Assembly: GCF_000172555.1 (NCBI RefSeq)
Contig: NZ_ABOX02000012.1
Coordinates: 62,001 to 126,000 of the forward strand
DNA length: 64,000 nt
Direction of reading: 5' to 3'
Origin: Pedosphaera parvula Ellin514
GTDB taxonomy: Bacteria > Verrucomicrobiota > Verrucomicrobiia > Limisphaerales > Pedosphaeraceae
Both the position numbers and the translations under genes were made by a program. The notes under the pieces were generated by a model. The model ran no database searches. It saw only the letters and a program-made list of their open reading frames with translations, and was not told where the DNA came from. Each line of letters begins with the position of its first letter. Within the stretch, counting starts at the first letter, position 1. Of the stretch, positions 49,904 through 58,830 are shown piece by piece.

Positions 49904-49933
49904 TTGAGCGCCGATTCCTACTCAAAATTTTAT

Positions 49934-50809
49934 ATGAAATATCAGTTCATTGCCCTGCTCCAGTTAACCTTGCTTCTCTCAACCATACCCGCGCTCTCGG
50001 CCGACAATTACAAACTCGGTGAAGATTCCAGGCCCCATGAAGGCGTGCCCCAGGGAACGGTTACCAAGTATCATTGGACAAGCAAAGTTTTTCCCGGAAC
50101 GGAACGCGACTATTGGGTCTATGTCCCGGCCCAATACTCGCCTGAGAAACCTGCTTGTTACATGGTGTTTCAAGATGGTGGATCCTATGTGAACACGAAT
50201 GGTGATTACCGCGTCCCGGTAGTCTTCGATAATTTGATCCACAAAAAGGAAATGCCCGTAACAGTTGGAATTTTTATCAACCCAGGTGAAATTCCCGCTG
50301 GTGAATCGGGAAAACCGGCCAGCAAAAATCGGAGCTTTGAATATGACACACCGAGCGACCAATACGCCCGTTTTCTATTGGAAGAAATAATTCCGGAAGT
50401 CTCGAAGAAGGTCAATCTGGCTACCAATGCCGAAAGCCACGCCATCTGTGGCGCCAGTTCAGGCGGTATCTGTGCATTTACCGCTGCCTGGGAACGTCCC
50501 ACCACCTTCAGCAAAGTAATAAGTCACGTGGGCAGCTTCACCAACATCCGCGGCGGATATGTTTATCCATCCCTTATTCGCAAAACCTCTCCCAAGCCCA
50601 TTCGGGTTTTTCTTCAGGATGGCGCCAACGACCTGGACAACGCCCATGGAAACTGGCCGCTCGCCAACCAGGAAATGGCCGCGGCCTTGAAGTTCGCCAA
50701 ATATGATTACAAATTCGTTTTTGGAGATGGCGCCCACAACGGCAAGCATGGCGGTGCGATTCTGCCTGAATCACTTCGATGGCTTTGGCGTGATTATGCG
50801 GGCCAGTAG
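49934..50809 (+). CDS. Exported esterase of the CE1/Fes-like alpha/beta-hydrolase fold
   Basis: 291 residues from the ATG at 49934, giving the signal peptide [21 protein letters not shown]. An alpha/beta-hydrolase of the putative esterase type. The nucleophile Ser lies in [17 protein letters not shown] (G-x-S-x-G). The oxyanion/N-terminal block is [24 protein letters not shown], the acid is probably in [13 protein letters not shown], and the catalytic His in [12 protein letters not shown]. Relatives hydrolyse esters on polysaccharides (feruloyl or acetyl xylan) or enterobactin. It may act in extracellular glycan degradation along with the sulfatase and SGNH genes, but it is not clustered with them. 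Confidence 0.87.
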   Translation: MKYQFIALLQLTLLLSTIPALSADNYKLGEDSRPHEGVPQGTVTKYHWTSKVFPGTERDYWVYVPAQYSPEKPACYMVFQDGGSYVNTNGDYRVPVVFDNLIHKKEMPVTVGIFINPGEIPAGESGKPASKNRSFEYDTPSDQYARFLLEEIIPEVSKKVNLATNAESHAICGASSGGICAFTAAWERPTTFSKVISHVGSFTNIRGGYVYPSLIRKTSPKPIRVFLQDGANDLDNAHGNWPLANQEMAAALKFAKYDYKFVFGDGAHNGKHGGAILPESLRWLWRDYAGQ

Positions 50810-50889
50810 TTGAATAAGTTAACCCATCGCCGCCGCAAGACATTGCAATGCACTTGCCCCTCCAGCTTCTTTGAAGTAGTTTTCATGCC

Positions 50890-52062
50890 ATGGATAGTAA
50901 TTTGCCTCCGGAAAATAATCCGCCGACGCCAGGACATTCGGTTCCGCCGCCACCTCCGATCTCCAATAATCCCCCTCCCTTTGTGCGCCCATCTCCCATG
51001 CCGGGACCTGCGCGAAAGGGAACCGGCTGGATGGTCTTCGCCATTGTGTTGTTGGTGCTCCTGGGTTTGAGCGTTCTGCTGAACATTGGCCATTCTCTCA
51101 CTAGTGGATTGAAGGGCGGCGGAAAATCAGCTCGTTCATCCAGCGGCCCCCGCATGGAAGAAGTTGTGATGCGGGACAATGATGCTGAGAACAAGATCGC
51201 TGTCATTGATGTTGAAGGTGTGATTGCCGGCGGTGCCTCCGAACAAGGGAGCATCGGCATGGTTTCCTCCATCAAGGAGCAGTTGCGACGCGCCAAGGCG
51301 GATGACCTCGTAAAAGCTGTCATCTTGAGAGTAAACTCGCCCGGCGGAGAAGTCCTTGCCTCAGACGAAATTGCCAATGCCATTACCAAATTCCGCACGG
51401 AATCAAAAAAACCTGTCGTTGTATCCATGGGCAGTCTGGCCGCTTCCGGCGGTTATTATGTTTCAGCCCCATGCGATTGGATTGTTGCCAATGAATTGAC
51501 CATCACCGGCAGTATCGGGGTGATCATGCATGGCTTCAACTATCGCAGCCTATTGGACAAGGTTGGCGTGCGTCCCGAAGTTTACAAGAGCGGTAAATTT
51601 AAGGATATGTTGAGCGGCACTAAAAGTCCGGAAGAAGTCCTGCCGGAGGAACGAAAAATGGTGCAGGCCCTCATTGATGAAACCTTCAACAAATTTAAGG
51701 ATGTAGTGCGATCTGGTCGCAATGCAGCCTACAAGGCACATCAAGGAAGGAAATTAAGTTCTGACTGGGAAGACTACGCCGATGGTCGCATTCTATCTGG
51801 AAAAGAGGCGGAAAAGTTGGGCTTTGTGGATCAGGTTGGCGATCTTGAAGTCGCAGTGACCAAGGCCGAGGAATTGGGTCACGTCTCCAAGGACCAGGCC
51901 AACTTAATCCAATACCAACCCCTCTTTGACCTCTCAAATCTCTTTCGTCTTTTCGGCGAGAGCAATGCCAAATCCGCAACCATCAAGCTGGATATCGGCA
52001 TCGATGCTCCCAATATCAAAGCCGGATATCTATATTTTCTCTCATCCACCTATATTCACTAA
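50890..52062 (+). CDS. sppA: Signal peptide peptidase SppA-type serine protease (short, Bacillus-like)
   Basis: 390 residues. A Pro-rich cytoplasmic N-terminus (about 1-45, PPENNPPTPGHSVPPPPP) and a single membrane helix (MVFAIVLLVLLGLSVLLNIG) precede one S49/ClpP-fold domain. The nucleophile Ser186 is in SMGSLAASGGYYVSA, and the general-base Lys236 in YKSGKFKDMLSG. Further blocks: VKAVILRVNSPGGEVLASDEI, ITGSIGVIMHGFNYRSLLDKVG. This is the single-domain form that assembles as an octamer, cleaving leftover signal peptides in the membrane. Followed 3 bases later by upp. Confidence 0.92.
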   Translation: MDSNLPPENNPPTPGHSVPPPPPISNNPPPFVRPSPMPGPARKGTGWMVFAIVLLVLLGLSVLLNIGHSLTSGLKGGGKSARSSSGPRMEEVVMRDNDAENKIAVIDVEGVIAGGASEQGSIGMVSSIKEQLRRAKADDLVKAVILRVNSPGGEVLASDEIANAITKFRTESKKPVVVSMGSLAASGGYYVSAPCDWIVANELTITGSIGVIMHGFNYRSLLDKVGVRPEVYKSGKFKDMLSGTKSPEEVLPEERKMVQALIDETFNKFKDVVRSGRNAAYKAHQGRKLSSDWEDYADGRILSGKEAEKLGFVDQVGDLEVAVTKAEELGHVSKDQANLIQYQPLFDLSNLFRLFGESNAKSATIKLDIGIDAPNIKAGYLYFLSSTYIH

Positions 52063-52065
52063 AGC

Positions 52066-52692
52066 ATGGACAAAAGTGTTACCGTAATCTCGCACCCATT
52101 GGTGCAACATAACCTCACGCGCCTGCGGGATGAACGCACTGAACCTCAGGAGTTCCGTAGGGTTCTCAGTGAGGTTGCAGCTTTGATGATCTACGAGGCT
52201 ACCCGCACCTTCGCCGTTGAACCAACCACCGTTACGACCCCTCTTGCCAGGACGCGCGGTTCACGTCTGCGCCGTGAGGTTATTCTCGTTCCTGTCCTTC
52301 GCGCCGGTCTGGGCATGCTCGATTCCATCCTGCAATTAATCCCGCATGCGCGAGTCGGATTCATCGGTTTGAAACGCGAGGAAAAAAGTCTCCAGGCCCT
52401 TTTCTATCACCAAAGTCTGCCAAAGGATCTGAGCAAATTTGAAGTGATTTTGATCGATCCCATGCTGGCAACCGGAGGCAGCTCTGTTGCGGCCTTGAAT
52501 TTGTTATCTGAGCTCGGAGCCAAACATGTCCGCATGGTAAACCTCGTGGCCGCACCGGAAGGAATCCGCAGGGTTCGCGCCAGTTACCCTGACCTGCCGA
52601 TCTTCACTGCCTCAATCGATAAGAAGCTCAACGCCAAAGGGTATATCGTTCCTGGGCTGGGTGATGCAGGTGACCGTTTATTCGGCGTTTAA
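52066..52692 (+). CDS. upp: Uracil phosphoribosyltransferase
   Basis: Converts uracil and PRPP to UMP in pyrimidine salvage. 208 residues, normal length. Motifs: SHPLVQHNLTRLRDERTEPQEFRRVL, VPVLRAGLGMLDSILQLIPHA, the PRPP loop VILIDPMLATGGSSVAALNLL, and the uracil-binding C-terminus GYIVPGLGDAGDRLFG. Its start is only 3 bases after the sppA stop, and the following peptidase frame begins just past its end. Confidence 0.97.
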   Translation: MDKSVTVISHPLVQHNLTRLRDERTEPQEFRRVLSEVAALMIYEATRTFAVEPTTVTTPLARTRGSRLRREVILVPVLRAGLGMLDSILQLIPHARVGFIGLKREEKSLQALFYHQSLPKDLSKFEVILIDPMLATGGSSVAALNLLSELGAKHVRMVNLVAAPEGIRRVRASYPDLPIFTASIDKKLNAKGYIVPGLGDAGDRLFGV

Positions 52693-52729
52693 TCCCATCA
52701 ATTTCCAATCACTCCATTCTCGAACTGCC

Positions 52730-53872
52730 ATGGCTCCTAGCAAAGCAAAGACAAAGAATCTTTTGATGGTCGCCGATAGCGAACACGACGCCAACATGTT
52801 GTATACGGTTGGCATGTTCGTTCCGGACCCATTCATTTATCTTCGCCTCAGCGGCCGGGAATTCATTGTGATGAGCGATCTGGAGATTGACCGGGCTCGA
52901 AAGCAAGCCCCTCGTTGTCAGGTTCTTCCTCTGAGTGATTACTACCAGAATCTGCGCAGCAAAGGTAAAACACCCGATTTTGCTGGAGTCATTCAGTTGA
53001 TTTTACGCGAAAACAAAACCAGCTCGGTTTTTGTCCCTAACAATTTTCCTTTTGGTCTCGCCACCCAACTCAAAAACTTGGGTATAAGTGTAAAGCCTGA
53101 GCTTGGTAATTTTATTCCTGAGCGGGAAATTAAAACCGCTGACGAGGTTAGAAAGCTCACTGCTGCACTGCGGATGGCTGAAATCGGAATGGCAGCTGGA
53201 ATTGAGGCATTAAAAACTTCAAAGGTAGGCAAAGGTAATCGCCTCCTCCACCAAAACTCTCCTCTGACCTCGGAAAAACTCCGGTCCATCATTGACACTG
53301 CCGTATTGCAGGCAGGTGGTTTCGCGGCTAACACGATCGTCGCTGGCGGCAGGCAGGGATGTGATCCCCATGAGCGCGGGTATGGCCCTCTGCGTGCCAA
53401 TGAGTTGATCATTTTGGACATTTTCCCCCGTGCACAAAAGACCGGCTATTTTGGGGATATTACCCGGACCGTCGTGAAAGGGCGGGCCACCGAGGCAGCA
53501 AGGAAACTTTACGATACAGTGTATGCAGGCCAAAAACTCGCCTTTACTTTGATGCGAGCAAACACCCCCACCGCAACAGTGCATGAAGCTGTCTTGAGCT
53601 TGTTCAACAAGCAAGGTTACAAAACTGGGAAAATCGATGGGCGTATGCAAGGCTTCTTCCATGGCACTGGGCATGGGCTCGGCCTGGAAATTCATGAGTC
53701 ACCCCGCGTTGGAGCCACCTCGACTGGGGTTCTGAAGGCCGGCCAGGTGATCACGGTGGAACCAGGCCTATATTATTCAGAAATTGGCGGTGTGCGAATT
53801 GAGGATGTAGCGCTGATTACAACCGGCAAATCAAAAAATCTGACCCGCTTTGAAAAGGTGCTCGAAGTCTGA
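52730..53872 (+). CDS. Xaa-Pro aminopeptidase/dipeptidase-like M24 metallopeptidase
   Basis: 380 residues from the ATG at 52730. The longer frame starting inside upp is not supported. An N-terminal creatinase-like domain (~1-165) leads to the pita-bread catalytic domain. Metal ligands: Asp residues in LDIFPRAQKTGYFGDITRTV, His in GFFHGTGHGLGLEIHE, Glu in TVEPGLYY, and Glu in GVRIEDVAL. Removes N-terminal residues before proline, or cleaves Xaa-Pro dipeptides; the family cannot be split further here. Cytosolic, with no signal. Confidence 0.9.
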   Translation: MAPSKAKTKNLLMVADSEHDANMLYTVGMFVPDPFIYLRLSGREFIVMSDLEIDRARKQAPRCQVLPLSDYYQNLRSKGKTPDFAGVIQLILRENKTSSVFVPNNFPFGLATQLKNLGISVKPELGNFIPEREIKTADEVRKLTAALRMAEIGMAAGIEALKTSKVGKGNRLLHQNSPLTSEKLRSIIDTAVLQAGGFAANTIVAGGRQGCDPHERGYGPLRANELIILDIFPRAQKTGYFGDITRTVVKGRATEAARKLYDTVYAGQKLAFTLMRANTPTATVHEAVLSLFNKQGYKTGKIDGRMQGFFHGTGHGLGLEIHESPRVGATSTGVLKAGQVITVEPGLYYSEIGGVRIEDVALITTGKSKNLTRFEKVLEV

Positions 53873-53931
53873 GCCCGTCTCCCAGCCTTTGCCTTCTGTA
53901 GCTTTATAGCTGCACTTCCTGCCACCAATCC

Positions 53932-53946
53932 ATTTGGCAGCCAAAT
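53932..53946. promoter_or_regulatory. 15-base odd palindrome ATTTGGC-A-GCCAAAT
   Basis: Seven-base arms around a central A, exactly symmetric. It could be an operator site. It lies 60 bases after the M24 peptidase stop and 5 bases before the second inverted repeat. Both are within the 222-base gap before the YugP-type gene, which is otherwise empty. Confidence 0.3.
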
Positions 53947-53950
53947 TCCT

Positions 53951-53973
53951 AACTGGCTAATCCATAGCCAGTT
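53951..53973. terminator. Hairpin terminator candidate after the M24 peptidase gene
   Basis: AACTGGCTA and TAGCCAGTT form a perfect 9-bp stem with loop ATCCA. Downstream are TAGCTTATAAATTTTCC and further T-rich bases, so a weak rho-independent terminator for the sppA-upp-peptidase run is plausible. Confidence 0.45.
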
Positions 53974-54095
53974 TAGCTTATAAATTTTCCTTTTCTCCTG
54001 CTCGCGAAGTCTATCTCTGGATGGATTATTGATCCCGGGTTTCAAAAAGGTGATTTTGGATTAGATTGGAGCGTGATTGGCAATAAAGGAAACTT

Positions 54096-54776
54096 ATGAT
54101 TTTTGGTGCATATTGGTGGCTGCTTATCCCGGGATTTCTTTTGGGTATCTATGCTCAAATTAAACTAACGGCAGCGTACAATAAATATTTACAAGTCCGA
54201 ACCTATTCCGGTTTAACGGGAGCGCAGGCAGCCCGGGAAATTCTTAGTGATGCGGGGTTGGTTAACGTGCCGGTGGAGGAAATTGGCGGACGTTTAACCG
54301 ATCATTTTGACCCGGGCAAAAAAGCGCTTTTTCTATCTTCTGAGAATTTTCATGGGCAATCCATCTCTGCAGTTGGAGTTGCTGCGCACGAAGCCGGGCA
54401 TGCACTGCAACAGAAGGCTGCCTATGCCTTGTTCAATCTGCGCATGATGTTGGTTCCGGTGACACAAATCGCCAGCATGGCGTGGATGGGACTTTTCATC
54501 CTGGGCTTTATTTTGCATCTGAGCAGACTTATCCCGATCGCAATCGGCATATTTGCTGTAATGACTCTCTTTCAATTGGTCACCCTGCCCGTTGAATTCG
54601 ACGCCAGCCGCCGGGCCAAACAACAATTATTGAAACTCGGTCTCGTGCGAGCGGAGGAAGGACCTGCGGTCAGCAAGGTTTTGAGCGCTGCGGCGTTGAC
54701 CTACGTGGCCGCCCTCGTGACCTCCATGATGCAGCTCCTTCAGTTCGTGATGATAGCCCGCAATGATCGAAGATAG
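54096..54776 (+). CDS. YugP-type membrane zinc metallopeptidase
   Basis: 226-residue integral membrane protease of the Zn_peptidase_2 family. Layout: an N-terminal membrane helix (YWWLLIPGFLLGIYAQ), a cytoplasmic-type segment (YSGLTGAQAAREILSDAGL), the catalytic H-E-x-x-H (His98 to His102) in VGVAAHEAGHALQQ, two central membrane helices (VTQIASMAWMGLFILGFIL; LIPIAIGIFAVMTLFQLV), the third-ligand block VEFDASRRAKQQL, and a last helix. AAAGGAAAC upstream of the ATG is a usable ribosome-binding site. The biological substrate is not established for this family. Confidence 0.93.
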   Translation: MIFGAYWWLLIPGFLLGIYAQIKLTAAYNKYLQVRTYSGLTGAQAAREILSDAGLVNVPVEEIGGRLTDHFDPGKKALFLSSENFHGQSISAVGVAAHEAGHALQQKAAYALFNLRMMLVPVTQIASMAWMGLFILGFILHLSRLIPIAIGIFAVMTLFQLVTLPVEFDASRRAKQQLLKLGLVRAEEGPAVSKVLSAAALTYVAALVTSMMQLLQFVMIARNDRR

Positions 54777-54792
54777 GCCATTCCACGCACAG

Positions 54793-54823
54793 ATGCCCCT
54801 GTTTCCCGGGGTTCCGTGGGCAT
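54793..54823. terminator. Possible hairpin after the YugP-type gene
   Basis: ATGCCC and GGGCAT pair around an inner imperfect CCTGTTTCCCGGGG. No U-tract is seen. It lies 16 bases after the stop and before the sigma factor gene, so a terminator or leader structure are both possible. Confidence 0.25.
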
Positions 54824-54938
54824 TATTCCCCATACACACGCGCTCGGATTCTTGTTATTCACTTGGGACAGAGTAGCGAACTAAAAACGTTATCTGGACA
54901 CTTGCGAGCGGGGACTGACTCTTATTTTTAAATCTCAT

Positions 54939-55997
54939 ATGGCTGCAAAATCCAAACGCCCCATCAAGATCCACCGGGATCAATCCCGACTGAGCAGCAA
55001 ACATAAGCGGGCCCGGGCAACTACAGTATCCGTTCCTCACATGCCTGCACCACGGCATGAAATTTCTGCCAAGTCAAAACCGGTTGAATTGGAGGAATCC
55101 AGTCCCGTGATTGATGCGGTACCAGCGGTTGTGGAAGATCTGGCTCCCATACACGAACGGGAACGCACCTCCTACGACGGTGACACTGCCATCAAGCTCT
55201 ATCTCAGGGAGATCGGTCAGGTTCAACTCCTGACTCCACAGCAAGAGATTGAACTGGCAGCTCGCATCAAAAAAGGCGACAAGAAGGCCCGCGAACTCAT
55301 GATCAAGGCGAATCTGCGACTGGTTGTAAAGATTGCGCGCGACTACGAAGGGATCGGGCTTCCACTGCTGGACCTCATCAGCGAGGGCAACATTGGGTTG
55401 ATGAAGGCTGTGGAGCGGTTTGACCCTGCCAAAGGTGGTAAACTCTCCACCTACGGTTCCTGGTGGATTAAACAATCCATCAAGCGAGCCCTGGCAAATC
55501 AATCGAAAACTATTCGACTTCCAGTCCATTTGGTGGATAAGATTTCGAAGATGCGTCGAACGGCCCTGAAGCTTCAGGAGATCCTTGGCCGTGAACCTTC
55601 CGATGAGGAATTAGCCGACGAATTAAACATCTCAGCGATGCGAGTCAGCCAGATGCGCACTGCGGCCATCCGCCCGGCGTCTCTGGATGCCCCGATCGGC
55701 GATGAAGACTCGAACAATTTTGCGGAAGTCGTTCAGGATGAGAACGCCGACACGCCATACGAGCAACTGGAAGAGAAAACGGTGACCAAGATGCTGCAGG
55801 AATTGGTAAAAACCCTGGATCCAAGGGAGGCAACCATACTTCGCGCACGCTTTGGTCTGGATGGCGGAAACCAGAAAACGCTCGAGGAAGTCGGCCAAAA
55901 ATTTGGCGTCACCCGTGAGCGCGTTCGACAAATCCAAAATATTGCTCTGAAAAAATTACGCAAGATGATAGAAAAGATCGAAGCCAAAAAGGCTTGA
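54939..55997 (+). CDS. RNA polymerase sigma-70 family factor (RpoD/SigA-like)
   Basis: 352 residues. A basic, disordered N-terminus (~1-80, SKRPIKIHRDQSRLSSKHKRARATT) replaces region 1.1. Region 1.2 is IKLYLREIGQVQLLTPQQEIELAARI. Region 2 is ANLRLVVKIARDYEGIGLPLLDLISEGNIGLMKAVERFD followed by LSTYGSWWIKQSIKRALANQ. Region 3 follows, and region 4 is ILRARFGLDGGNQKTLEEVGQKFGVTRERVRQIQNIALKKLRK. It is of the group 1/group 2 type; lack of region 1.1 and the variant GGKLSTYGSWWIKQSIKRA suggest an alternative or lineage-specific primary factor. Followed 25 bases later by apt. Confidence 0.95.
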   Translation: MAAKSKRPIKIHRDQSRLSSKHKRARATTVSVPHMPAPRHEISAKSKPVELEESSPVIDAVPAVVEDLAPIHERERTSYDGDTAIKLYLREIGQVQLLTPQQEIELAARIKKGDKKARELMIKANLRLVVKIARDYEGIGLPLLDLISEGNIGLMKAVERFDPAKGGKLSTYGSWWIKQSIKRALANQSKTIRLPVHLVDKISKMRRTALKLQEILGREPSDEELADELNISAMRVSQMRTAAIRPASLDAPIGDEDSNNFAEVVQDENADTPYEQLEEKTVTKMLQELVKTLDPREATILRARFGLDGGNQKTLEEVGQKFGVTRERVRQIQNIALKKLRKMIEKIEAKKA

Positions 55998-56022
55998 GAA
56001 CCTGATTCAACCATAACCACTC

Positions 56023-56559
56023 ATGACACAAGCAAAGCCGACGCGTTCGGATATCGAAAGCGCCATACGGAATATTCCTGACTTTCCCAAGCCTGGAATC
56101 CAGTTCAAAGACATCACACCAGTGCTGGCTGATCCGCGTCTCTTCGCTGGCAGCATCGATCTCCTGATCGGAAACTTCAAACCCGGAATGGTGGATGCCA
56201 TTGTCGGCATTGATGCCCGCGGCTTCATCTTTGCCGCAGCTGCAGCTTTAAAGCTCGAAGCTGGTTTCGTTCCTGTCCGAAAAAAAGGGAAACTGCCTTA
56301 TCAGACTCACGAACAGAGTTATGATCTGGAGTACGGCGCCAACGCGATCGCCATCCATATCGACGCGGTCAAACCAGGCAGTCGAGTGCTCCTGATAGAT
56401 GATTTGCTTGCCACCGGCGGGACGGCTGCTGCGGCCGCTTCTCTCCTGCAAAAGGTGGGGGCCGAAATTCTTGAGATATCCTTTCTCATTGAACTCAAGT
56501 TCCTGGCCGGCCGTGATAAGCTGCAGAATTATCCGGTCCGCTCCATCATCTCTTATTAA
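56023..56559 (+). CDS. apt: Adenine phosphoribosyltransferase
   Basis: Purine salvage enzyme making AMP from adenine and PRPP. 178 residues. Motifs: SAIRNIPDFPKPGIQFKDITPVL, VDAIVGIDARGFIFAAAAA, FVPVRKKGKLPYQT, and the PRPP-binding loop VLLIDDLLATGGTAAAAASLL, with C-terminal FLIELKFLAGRDKL. Start ATG at 56023. The gene lies between the sigma factor and the PAP2-GT39 fusion gene; all are on the plus strand. Confidence 0.97.
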   Translation: MTQAKPTRSDIESAIRNIPDFPKPGIQFKDITPVLADPRLFAGSIDLLIGNFKPGMVDAIVGIDARGFIFAAAAALKLEAGFVPVRKKGKLPYQTHEQSYDLEYGANAIAIHIDAVKPGSRVLLIDDLLATGGTAAAAASLLQKVGAEILEISFLIELKFLAGRDKLQNYPVRSIISY

Positions 56560-56624
56560 TTCCCGCCGGCCGCTTGCATTTTATTTAGTTTGCAAGCGGT
56601 TTGCGTCGATTAGAGTCTTTCCTG

Positions 56625-58829
56625 ATGCACTGGTTGCAAGCACTGGATGCTCAGCTGTTTCATTTTGTTAATTCAACACTGAGCAACAGCTTATTTGAAG
56701 TGGTGATGCCGTTCCTTAGCGGCAATCCTTTATTTTTGCCTGCGTTGTTGTTGGTTTGTGCAATTCTGGTCATTGCTGGTGGTGCTCGCGGGCGCATCTG
56801 CGTTGCCTTTTTGCTGCTCGGTATTCTTCTGGGAGATTCCCTTCTCTCAAATTCCATTAAGCACGCCATCGCGCGTCCTCGTCCTTTCAACACCCTGGCG
56901 GCCGTCCACATTCCTCACGGCATGGGTGTTTCGAACAGTTTTAGCATGCCTTCATCGCATGCCACCAACTGGTTCACAGCTGCCATGATTACCTTCATCT
57001 TCTATCGCCGGAGTTGGCGCTTCATGCTGCCCCTTGCGTGCCTGGTCGCCTTCTCGAGGGTGTACTGCGGAATGCATTATCCCAGCGATGTATTGGTCGG
57101 CGCCATCCTCGGCGCTGGCTCGGCCGCTGCCTTGGTTTGGACCTTGAATTTTCTTTGGATCTCAGCGGGAAAAAGATGGTTTCCGCTTTGGTGGCAGAAA
57201 TTACCTTCCTTGTTGCAACCCGATGCAAAAATTTCTGAAAGTCAGATTCAACTGGCAACTCCGGGCACCCTCGACCAGCACCTAATCCGTCTGGGCTACG
57301 TCTTGATTTTTGCTCAATTGTTTGCCCGGCTTATTTACATAGCGTCTGGCAGGCTCCAAATCTCTGAAGACGAAGCCTATCAATGGCTGTGGTCCAAACA
57401 CCTTGCACTCTCTTATTATAGCAAGCCGCCGTTAATCGCCTATGTCCAATGGCTCGGCACGCACATTTGGGGAGACAATGTCTTTGGAGTCCGTTTCTTT
57501 TCGCCCATCATTTCCACCATAGTCAGTGTCGCGCTGCTTAGGTTCATGGCCCGAACGGTCGGGGCGCGCGCCGCCTTCTGGATGTCTGCTCTTCGTCTCG
57601 CCATCCCTTTCATGTTGATCGGGTCGATACTGATGACCATTGATCCATTGTCCGTGATGTTTTACACCCTGGCCATGATTGCCGGATGGAGTGCGGTTCA
57701 AGAAAATGCCACCATCCGCAATTGGAGCTGGGTTGGACTCTGGATGGGGCTGGGATTTCTGAGCAAATATACCGGCCTGTTTCAACTGGCAAGCTGGGTG
57801 TTGTTATTTGTTTTATGGCCTCCTGCACGGAAACAGCTGCGCAAGCCAGGCCCCTATGTGGCCTTGCTTATCAACCTGATTTGTGCCCTGCCCGTCTTGA
57901 TCTGGAATTATCAGCACCATTGGATCACCGTCCAACATGTGGCCAATGACGGGAGCTTGCAGCAGGATTGGAATCTTTCACCTGCTCAACTGCTCCATTC
58001 CTTTCAACAGTTTACCCTGAATTTTATTGGCGCGGAACTTGTTCTTCTCAATCCATTCTTTTTGATTCCCACGATTTTCGCGGCCTTCGTTTTCTGGAGG
58101 TATAAATCTGAGAAACCAATTCTGGTGTATTTTTTCAGCATGGGAGCGCCCATCGTGGCAGCTTATTTTCTGCTGACGTTCCATGCGCGCGTTTTGCCCA
58201 ACTGGATCGCTCCCTCCATTATTCCGATGTTCTGTCTCGCGGTCGTTTATTATGATCTCAGGTGGCAGCAAGGCTCACGAAGGATATTGTTATTGCTGGT
58301 CACTGGATTGGTGTTAGGCAGCTTGGCTACAATCTTTCTTCATGAGACAAAGCTTATAAACCGCATAGTGGGTGTGGCAGGCTATACCTTGCCGCCTAAT
58401 AAGGATCCCTTGCGAAGGCTAACGGCATGGACCGACACAGCTCAAGTTGTGGAGGACGCCCGGCAAAAGCTGAGTAAGGAAGGAAAACCTGTCTTTATCA
58501 TCGGCGGTCATTATGGGATCGCCAGCCAGATTGCTTTCAATCTACCGGAAGCGAGGAAGTGTGCGACTGCCGATGATCCGCTGGTTTACTTCATTACCAG
58601 CGAGGAACCGGTGAACCAATTTTACTTCTGGCCTGGATACGAAAGTCGAAAAGGGCAGAACGCCATCTACGTTCAGGAACTCGACTTGATAGGTCCCCCT
58701 CCTCCATCACCACCCGAGCAATTGGAAGATGAGTTCGAATCAGTAACGGATTTAGACGCAGTCTATGTGCTTTACCGGGACCAGCGAATCCGACGCATCC
58801 AAATTTGCGAATGCCGGGGCTTACGCTAA
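56625..58829 (+). CDS. PAP2 phosphatase - GT39 (ArnT/PMT-like) glycosyltransferase fusion
   Basis: 734 residues from the ATG at 56625; an upstream TTG would add 8. Two membrane enzymes in one chain. PAP2 domain (about 1-195): KHAIARPRP (K-x6-R-P), SMPSSHATNWF (P-S-x-H) and SRVYCGMHYPSD (S-R-x5-H-x3-D) are all intact. GT39-type domain (about 220-600, multiple helices): SEDEAYQWLWSKHLALSYYSKPPLIAYVQWLG, the acidic motif of dolichyl/undecaprenyl-phosphate glycosyltransferases. The soluble C-terminal ~130 residues (VVEDARQKLSKEGKPVFIIGG) may bind acceptor. It could remove a lipid phosphate and transfer a lipid-linked sugar. Acceptor unknown; a role in lipid A modification is inference. Confidence 0.87.
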   Translation: MHWLQALDAQLFHFVNSTLSNSLFEVVMPFLSGNPLFLPALLLVCAILVIAGGARGRICVAFLLLGILLGDSLLSNSIKHAIARPRPFNTLAAVHIPHGMGVSNSFSMPSSHATNWFTAAMITFIFYRRSWRFMLPLACLVAFSRVYCGMHYPSDVLVGAILGAGSAAALVWTLNFLWISAGKRWFPLWWQKLPSLLQPDAKISESQIQLATPGTLDQHLIRLGYVLIFAQLFARLIYIASGRLQISEDEAYQWLWSKHLALSYYSKPPLIAYVQWLGTHIWGDNVFGVRFFSPIISTIVSVALLRFMARTVGARAAFWMSALRLAIPFMLIGSILMTIDPLSVMFYTLAMIAGWSAVQENATIRNWSWVGLWMGLGFLSKYTGLFQLASWVLLFVLWPPARKQLRKPGPYVALLINLICALPVLIWNYQHHWITVQHVANDGSLQQDWNLSPAQLLHSFQQFTLNFIGAELVLLNPFFLIPTIFAAFVFWRYKSEKPILVYFFSMGAPIVAAYFLLTFHARVLPNWIAPSIIPMFCLAVVYYDLRWQQGSRRILLLLVTGLVLGSLATIFLHETKLINRIVGVAGYTLPPNKDPLRRLTAWTDTAQVVEDARQKLSKEGKPVFIIGGHYGIASQIAFNLPEARKCATADDPLVYFITSEEPVNQFYFWPGYESRKGQNAIYVQELDLIGPPPPSPPEQLEDEFESVTDLDAVYVLYRDQRIRRIQICECRGLR

Positions 58830-58830
58830 G

